From positions 1 through 11,711 of the forward strand of contig JAPJRA010000051.1 in assembly GCA_030824835.1 (NCBI GenBank): a stretch of 11,711 nucleotides of DNA, read 5' to 3'. Below, piece after piece: positions 8,014 to 11,711 of this stretch. The position numbers and the translations under genes were made by a program. Origin of the DNA: Geminicoccaceae bacterium. Its GTDB lineage: Bacteria > Pseudomonadota > Alphaproteobacteria > Geminicoccales > Geminicoccaceae. The number at the start of each line of letters is the position of its first letter. Position 1 is the stretch's first letter. The notes under the pieces were generated by a model that had not been told where the DNA came from, did no database searches, and saw nothing but the letters and a program-made list of their open reading frames with translations.

Positions 8014-9213
8014 ATGCTCTCCAACCGCCCCGACATCCGCACCGAGCTCGGCCTGCGCCGGGTGATCAACGCCTCCGGCACCATGACCTCGCTGGGGGCG
8101 TCGATCGTGGTGCCGGAGGCGATCGAGCTGATGAGCCGGGTGCTGCCCGAGTTCGTCGAGATCACCGACCTGCATCGCAAGGCCTCGGCCGTGATCGCCA
8201 CCGCGTGCGGCGCCGAGGCGGGGACAATCACGGCCTCGGCCTCGGCCGGCATCACGGTGGCGGTGGCGGGCTGCATGACCGGCGCGGACCTCGCCCGCAT
8301 CGAGCGCCTGCCCGACACGGCAAGTTTCGAGCGCAACGAGGTGCTGATCCAGACCGGCCACATGGTCTATTACGGCGCTCCGGTCGAGCAGGCGATCCGG
8401 CTGGCCGGGGCCAAGGTGGTGCCGGTCGGCACGGCCACCTACGCCAGGCCCTACCATCTCGAAGGCCTGATCGGCCCGCGCACGGCGGCGGCCGTCTACG
8501 TGGTCTCGCACCATGCCGTGGGCTTCGGCCAGATCCCGCTGCCCGAGTTCTGCCAGGTCTGCAACGCGCATGGGGTGCCGGTCATCGTCGACGCGGCGTC
8601 CGAATACGATCTGGAGGGCTTCCTCGCCGCCGGCGCCGCGATCGCGGTCTACAGCTCGCACAAGTTCCTGGGCGGCCCGACGGCCGGCATCGTGGCCGGG
8701 CGCAAGGATCTGGTCCGTGCCGCGTTCCTGCAGAACTGGGGCATCGGCCGCGGGATGAAGGTCGGCAAGGAGAGCATCGCCGGGGCGATGGCGGCCCTGG
8801 AGGCCTGGGCGCAGCGCGACCACGCGGCGGTGCGCGGCTTCGAGCGCGACCATCTCGAGCTCTGGCTCGACTGCCTCGGGCGGCTGCCGGGCCTGACGGC
8901 ATCGATCGTGCCCGATCCCACCGGCAACCCGCTGGACCGGCTCGAGGTCCGGGTCGACGCCGAGGCGGCCGGCACCACGGCCTGGGCGCTGGCGGCGGCG
9001 CTGGCCGCAGGCGACCCGCCGGTCATCGTCCGCGACCACGAGGCTGAGCACGGCCTATTCTATCTCGACCCCTGCAACCTGCACCCCGGCGAGGCCGAGC
9101 AGGTGGCCGAGGCCGTGGCCCAGACGCTGGAGGCGATCCGCGGCCAGCCTTCCCCGGCGCTCGAGGAGCTGAAGGCCAAGGGCTACGAGCGGCTGCTGGC
9201 CTGGCCGGACTAG
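8014..9213 (+). CDS. SelA-like PLP-dependent enzyme, possible amino acid/amino-sugar acid lyase
   Basis: Fold type I PLP enzyme of 399 residues, in the SelA/DgaE-like family. Characterised relatives are selenocysteine synthase SelA (about 460 residues) and D-glucosaminate-6-phosphate ammonia-lyase. The N-terminal RRVINASGTMTSLGAS is the family opening. Asp193 in VIVDAASEYDLEG should pair with the pyridine nitrogen. Lys217 in YSSHKFLGGPTAGIVAG is the expected Schiff-base lysine. MKVGKESIAG is a further family block. ATG 8014 is preceded by AAGGA (7997-8001), and the earlier frame in the same register is only a shadow of the ATPase. No selB, selD or tRNA-Sec is nearby and the gene ends a transporter operon. 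A catabolic lyase or racemase acting on the imported compound is therefore more likely than selenocysteine synthesis. The substrate is unknown. Confidence 0.85.
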   Translation: MLSNRPDIRTELGLRRVINASGTMTSLGASIVVPEAIELMSRVLPEFVEITDLHRKASAVIATACGAEAGTITASASAGITVAVAGCMTGADLARIERLPDTASFERNEVLIQTGHMVYYGAPVEQAIRLAGAKVVPVGTATYARPYHLEGLIGPRTAAAVYVVSHHAVGFGQIPLPEFCQVCNAHGVPVIVDAASEYDLEGFLAAGAAIAVYSSHKFLGGPTAGIVAGRKDLVRAAFLQNWGIGRGMKVGKESIAGAMAALEAWAQRDHAAVRGFERDHLELWLDCLGRLPGLTASIVPDPTGNPLDRLEVRVDAEAAGTTAWALAAALAAGDPPVIVRDHEAEHGLFYLDPCNLHPGEAEQVAEAVAQTLEAIRGQPSPALEELKAKGYERLLAWPD

Positions 9214-9239
9214 CGGGTCCGTCGTGCGGGCTGGCTCGC

Positions 9240-9267
9240 TTGACAGGGTAATACGGATGAACATATT
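9240..9267 (+). promoter_or_regulatory. Promoter of the TetR-family gene
   Basis: A perfect -35 box TTGACA (9240-9245) and a -10-like CATATT (9262-9267, four of six to consensus) are separated by 16 bases. The same arrangement recurs before the OYE gene. A -10 box here would put the start of transcription near 9273-9274, at the ATG itself, so the message may be leaderless. No Shine-Dalgarno lies before the ATG. Confidence 0.65.
9250..9267 (+). promoter_or_regulatory. Candidate operator O1 (autoregulation of the TetR-family gene)
   Basis: AATACGGATGAACATATT is an inverted repeat of half-site AATACG and the complement of AATATG, with a six-base centre. Ten of 18 positions are self-complementary. 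It fills the spacer and -10 box of the promoter, the usual place for a repressor. It matches the operator before the OYE gene at 15 of 18 positions, differing only at bases 9 and 11 of the centre and at none of the half-site bases apart from those. Confidence 0.65.
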
Positions 9268-9273
9268 GCCGCC

Positions 9274-9879
9274 ATGGCGAGACCGTCCAACCGCGACAGG
9301 ATCCTGACCGAAGGCATGCGGGTCGTGCACCGGCACGGCTTCGGCGGTGCCAGCGTGCGCGACATCGTGCAGGCGGCGGGCGTGCCGCAAGGGTCGTTCA
9401 CCAACCACTTCCCGTCGAAGGAAGCCTTCGGCCTGGAAGTGATCGATCTCTATTTCTCCAACAGTTGCCGAGTAATCGACGAGACGCTCCGCAATGATAC
9501 ACTACCGCCGCTGCAGCGGCTGGGCGCCTATATCGATACCGTGAAGAGTCGCATGCAGCGTGACGACATGCGCAACGGCTGCCTCTTGGGGAACTTCACC
9601 GCCGAAGCCACCGATCACAGCGAGAGCATCCGCCTGCGGCTGGTGGAGGTGTTCGGCAAGGTGCAGGAGGCGGTCGCCTACTGCCTGCGGGCGGCGGTGA
9701 CCGCGGGCGAATTGCCGGCCGACTTCGGCTGCGAGGACGTCGCGGGCTTCGTGGTCTCGTCGGTGCAGGGTGCCCACCTGCTGGCCAAGGCACAGCGCAG
9801 CCCGCTGCCGATCGATCGCTTCAAGCGTGTCCTGTTCACGATGGTCCTGCGCCGACCGGATCTCCTGAGCGCAGGCTAG
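9274..9879 (+). CDS. TetR-family transcriptional regulator, NemR-like
   Basis: DNA-binding repressor of 201 residues. The N-terminal helix-turn-helix is typical of TetR: RDRILTEGMRVVHRHGF, then SVRDIVQAAGVPQGSFTNHFPSKEAFGLEVI (about 27-57). The ligand-binding part carries RNGCLLGNFTAEATDHSESIR, resembling E. coli NemR, the electrophile and hypochlorite sensor of nemA. Cys103 falls where NemR has the sensing Cys106, and Lys172 (GAHLLAKAQRS) where NemR has Lys175. This alignment is from recalled sequence. Other cysteines are at 65, 137 and 153. Context supports the call, since an Old Yellow Enzyme gene follows, as nemA follows nemR. The ATG 9274 sits at the predicted transcription start without a Shine-Dalgarno. 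It probably represses itself and the OYE gene through the shared operators. Confidence 0.88.
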   Translation: MARPSNRDRILTEGMRVVHRHGFGGASVRDIVQAAGVPQGSFTNHFPSKEAFGLEVIDLYFSNSCRVIDETLRNDTLPPLQRLGAYIDTVKSRMQRDDMRNGCLLGNFTAEATDHSESIRLRLVEVFGKVQEAVAYCLRAAVTAGELPADFGCEDVAGFVVSSVQGAHLLAKAQRSPLPIDRFKRVLFTMVLRRPDLLSAG

Positions 9880-9898
9880 CGGCCCTGCACGTGCCGCT
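9878..9898 (+). other. Short perfect inverted repeat at the TetR stop codon
   Basis: AGCGGC (9878-9883) and GCCGCT (9893-9898) are perfect complements around a nine-base loop, starting in the TAG stop. It could end the regulator message, but no T tract follows and the stem is only six pairs, so terminator function is uncertain. Confidence 0.3.
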
Positions 9899-9917
9899 CC
9901 GAAGCCGGCGATGCAGC

Positions 9918-9946
9918 TTGACGTCGATAATACGGACGTACATATT
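9918..9946 (+). promoter_or_regulatory. Promoter of the Old Yellow Enzyme gene
   Basis: TTGACG (9918-9923) and CATATT (9941-9946) are separated by 17 bases and share the surrounding bases with the promoter before the TetR gene. Transcription would start near 9953, giving a leader of about 55 bases that ends in a Shine-Dalgarno AGGA (9998-10001), seven bases before ATG 10009. The AT-rich box stands out in an otherwise GC-rich gap. Confidence 0.68.
9929..9946 (+). promoter_or_regulatory. Candidate operator O2 (control of the OYE gene by the TetR-family repressor)
   Basis: AATACGGACGTACATATT is an imperfect palindrome: 14 of 18 positions are self-complementary around a central ACGT. The half-sites are AATACG and the complement of AATATG with a six-base centre, as in O1. 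It covers the spacer and -10 box. Outer GACG (9920-9923) and CGTC (9952-9955) are also placed symmetrically and may extend it. It is more symmetric than O1, so it may bind more tightly. Confidence 0.72.
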
Positions 9947-10008
9947 TTATGCGTCGGTTCCAGCCGGTCCGAGTTCGCGGCCAAGCTCACCCCCGTTAGG
10001 AAGACACG

Positions 10009-11121
10009 ATGAGCGCGCTGTTCAGCCCCTACTCGCTGCGTGATCTGAATCTCGCCAATCGCATCGTCGTGTCGCCGATGTGTCAGTATTCGGCCAGGGA
10101 CGGTGCCGCCACCGCGTGGCACATGATGCACCTGGGCAATCTCGCGCTGTCGGGCGCCGGGATGCTGTGCATCGAGGCCACGGCGGTCGAGCCGGAAGGG
10201 CGCATCACGCCTAGTGATCTCGGGCTCTGGAACGATGCCACCGAGGCGGCGCTGGTGCCTGTGCTGGCGGCGATCCGCGAGCATTCCAAGATCGCGGTCG
10301 TGATGCAGATCGCCCATGCCGGGCGCAAGGCGTCGAGCGCGCTGCCCTGGCAAGGGGGGCAGCTCCTGTCGGAGGAGCAGGGTGGCTGGCGGCCCTTCGC
10401 GCCCTCCGCGGTGCCGCAGAAGGAGGGCGAGGCGGCGCCGCAGGCGCTGGACGCGACTGGCATGGACCGGATCCGCGATGCGTTCGCGGCGACGGCGGCG
10501 CGGGCGGCCCGACTGGGACTGGACGGGATCGAGGTCCATGCCGCCCACGGCTATCTCCTGCACGAGTTCCTCTCGCCCATCGCCAACCGGCGGACCGACG
10601 CCTATGGCGGATCGCTGGAGAAGCGCCTGCGCTTTCCGCTGGAGATCTTCGACGCCGTGCGGGCGGCGTTCCCGGCCGGGAAGCCGGTCGGCATCAGGGT
10701 CTCGGCGACCGACTGGCTGGACGGCGGCTGGGATCTCGAGCAAACCATCGCCTTCGCGCGCCAGCTCCAGCGGCGCGGCGTCGACTGGATCGACGTTTCA
10801 TCTGGCGGCATCTCGCCCCTGCAGCGGATCGCACTCGGCCCCGGCTACCAGGTGCCGTTCGCCCAGGCGGTGAAGGAGGCGACGGGCGTCAGCACCATCG
10901 CCGTCGGGCTCGTGACCGAGGCGCGGGAGGCGGAAGACATCGTCGCCAGCGGCAAGGCCGATCTTGTCGCCCTGGCCCGGGGGATGCTCTACGACCCGAG
11001 ATGGGCCTGGCACGCTGCGGCCGAGCTCGGCGCCACCGTCGATGCGCCACCGCAGTACTGGCGGGCCCTGCCGCATAGGCAGTCCGGCCTGTTCGGTGAG
11101 ATCGTGCAGGGCTCACGCTGA
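10009..11121 (+). CDS. Old Yellow Enzyme family NADH:flavin oxidoreductase, YqjM-type ene-reductase
   Basis: FMN-dependent TIM-barrel oxidoreductase of 370 residues. Enzymes of this group use NAD(P)H to reduce activated C=C bonds of enals, enones, quinones, maleimides and some nitro compounds. The opening SPMCQYSARDG has Cys25 and Tyr27, the flavin-tuning pair of the YqjM (class II) subgroup, which the classical yeast and NemA enzymes lack. AHAGRKAS near 103, HAAHGYLLHEFLSP with substrate-binding His177, His180 and Tyr182, then NRRTDAYGGSLEKR, and the closing PPQYWRALP support the family. Shine-Dalgarno AGGA precedes the ATG. Regulation by the upstream NemR-like repressor through O2 is inferred. 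The gene is followed after 53 bases by an efflux-type gene. The natural substrate is not shown. Confidence 0.95.
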   Translation: MSALFSPYSLRDLNLANRIVVSPMCQYSARDGAATAWHMMHLGNLALSGAGMLCIEATAVEPEGRITPSDLGLWNDATEAALVPVLAAIREHSKIAVVMQIAHAGRKASSALPWQGGQLLSEEQGGWRPFAPSAVPQKEGEAAPQALDATGMDRIRDAFAATAARAARLGLDGIEVHAAHGYLLHEFLSPIANRRTDAYGGSLEKRLRFPLEIFDAVRAAFPAGKPVGIRVSATDWLDGGWDLEQTIAFARQLQRRGVDWIDVSSGGISPLQRIALGPGYQVPFAQAVKEATGVSTIAVGLVTEAREAEDIVASGKADLVALARGMLYDPRWAWHAAAELGATVDAPPQYWRALPHRQSGLFGEIVQGSR

Positions 11122-11174
11122 GGCTCGCGCCACCGGCGCCGACCGACATTCCTGCAGCGACACGAGGAGCGGCG

Positions 11175-11711
11175 ATGACCATCGCTTCGCAACCTGATCC
11201 GCCCTTTCCCTATGCGCCGATCCTGCTGCTGGCGCTCGGCACATTCGCCGTCGGGACGGAGGGCTTCATGATCGCGGCCATCCTGCCGGGGATCGCCGCC
11301 GATGTCGGGGTGAGCGTGCCCGCGGCGGGGCAGCTCGTAACGGTGTTCGCCCTGACCTACGGGCTCAGCTCCCCGATGTTGACCGCACTCACCGGCGGGC
11401 TCGACCGGCGCCGGCTGCTCATCCTGTCGATGGCCGCGTTCACGGCCGCGAACATCGTCGCGGCCTCGGCCCCGGGCTACTGGTCGCTGGTCGCGGCCCG
11501 CGTTCTCCTGGCGGTGGCGGCGGGGCTCTACGTGCCGAGCGCGAATGCGCTGGCGGCGGTGATCGCACCCAGCGCCCAGCGTGGGCGGGCGCTGGCCATC
11601 GTCACCGGGGGGATCAGCCTCGCCGTGGCGTTGGGCGTGCCGCTGGGGGCATTCGTCGGCAACCATTTCGGCTGGCGGACGACGTTCCTCGGCGTCGCCG
11701 CCCTCGCGGCG
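11175..11711 (+). CDS. MFS transporter, DHA1-type efflux protein (3' end outside the window)
   Basis: N-terminal 179 residues of a major facilitator superfamily protein; the frame is open to the window end. A Shine-Dalgarno GAGGAG (11164-11169) lies five bases before ATG 11175. The start of transmembrane helix 1 reads LLALGTFAVGTEGFMIAAILPGIAADVGVS, with the usual DHA1/AraJ-like GTEGF followed by LLP-IA. A motif A-like loop GGLDRRRLLIL (74-84) follows helix 2. Helix 4 begins YWSLVAARVLLAVAAGLYVPS. Helix 5 carries GGISLAVALGVPLGAFVG (145-162), similar to antiporter motif C. This suggests proton-coupled export of a small compound. It sits 53 bases after the OYE gene on the same strand with no clear promoter or terminator between, so co-transcription is likely. 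The substrate is unknown. Confidence 0.88.
   Translation, partial: MTIASQPDPPFPYAPILLLALGTFAVGTEGFMIAAILPGIAADVGVSVPAAGQLVTVFALTYGLSSPMLTALTGGLDRRRLLILSMAAFTAANIVAASAPGYWSLVAARVLLAVAAGLYVPSANALAAVIAPSAQRGRALAIVTGGISLAVALGVPLGAFVGNHFGWRTTFLGVAALAA

Noticed and set aside
7504..9051. A 515-codon open frame on the minus strand opposite the ATPase and PLP-enzyme genes
   Set aside because: It is rich in Arg, Ala, Asp and His, has no recognisable domain, and lies opposite two well-supported genes. Long antisense frames are expected in DNA with such GC-rich third positions.
8014..9213. Annotation as selenocysteine synthase (selA)
   Set aside because: The protein is shorter than SelA, no selB, selD or tRNA-Sec is present, and the gene ends an amino acid transporter operon.
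11127..11139. GCGCC-ACC-GGCGC inverted repeat after the OYE gene, considered as a terminator
   Set aside because: The stem is only five pairs with a three-base loop and no T tract. Such repeats are common by chance at this GC content.

Overview
The window is very GC-rich and every recognisable gene is on the + strand, packed tightly with ATGA stop/start overlaps. The protein sequences and the gltX-cysS-cimA-trmJ order suggest an alphaproteobacterium, perhaps a Rhodospirillales relative. That placement is inferred from sequence style and was not searched.

Region 1 (1-4210) is housekeeping. It holds the 3' end of glutamyl-tRNA synthetase (gltX), cysteinyl-tRNA synthetase (cysS), (R)-citramalate synthase (cimA, isoleucine precursor supply) and a TrmJ-type tRNA 2'-O-methyltransferase. 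cysS/cimA and cimA/trmJ each overlap by four bases, so they are probably one translationally coupled operon. Inside cysS, the part from about 1279 to the stop codon has lost the GC-rich codon use of its neighbours: 82 of 160 codons end in G or C at 1321-1800, against 55 of 60 at 541-720. The protein still reads as normal CysRS. Region 2 (4235-4909) is a small putative lipoprotein with a DUF1311/LprI-like C-terminal segment.

Region 3 (4988-9213) is a polar amino acid ABC importer: a Tat-exported binding protein, two permeases and an ATPase. The cluster ends in a SelA-fold PLP enzyme (related to D-glucosaminate-6-phosphate ammonia-lyase and selenocysteine synthase). The likely logic is uptake of an unusual amino acid or amino-sugar acid followed by a PLP-dependent reaction. 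The binding protein's last residues may be altered by a one-base indel in a C run.

Region 4 (9240-11711) looks like an electrophile or redox stress module. It comprises a NemR-like TetR repressor, a YqjM-type Old Yellow Enzyme and an MFS efflux protein cut by the window end. Two near-identical promoter/operator elements (AATACG-N6-CATATT, between or over the -35 and -10 boxes) precede the repressor and the OYE. This strongly suggests that the repressor controls both itself and the OYE-MFS unit. The repressor keeps a Cys and a Lys at the positions of the NemR redox pair.

No stretch above 300 bases lacks a gene. No tRNA, rRNA, CRISPR array or insertion sequence was seen.
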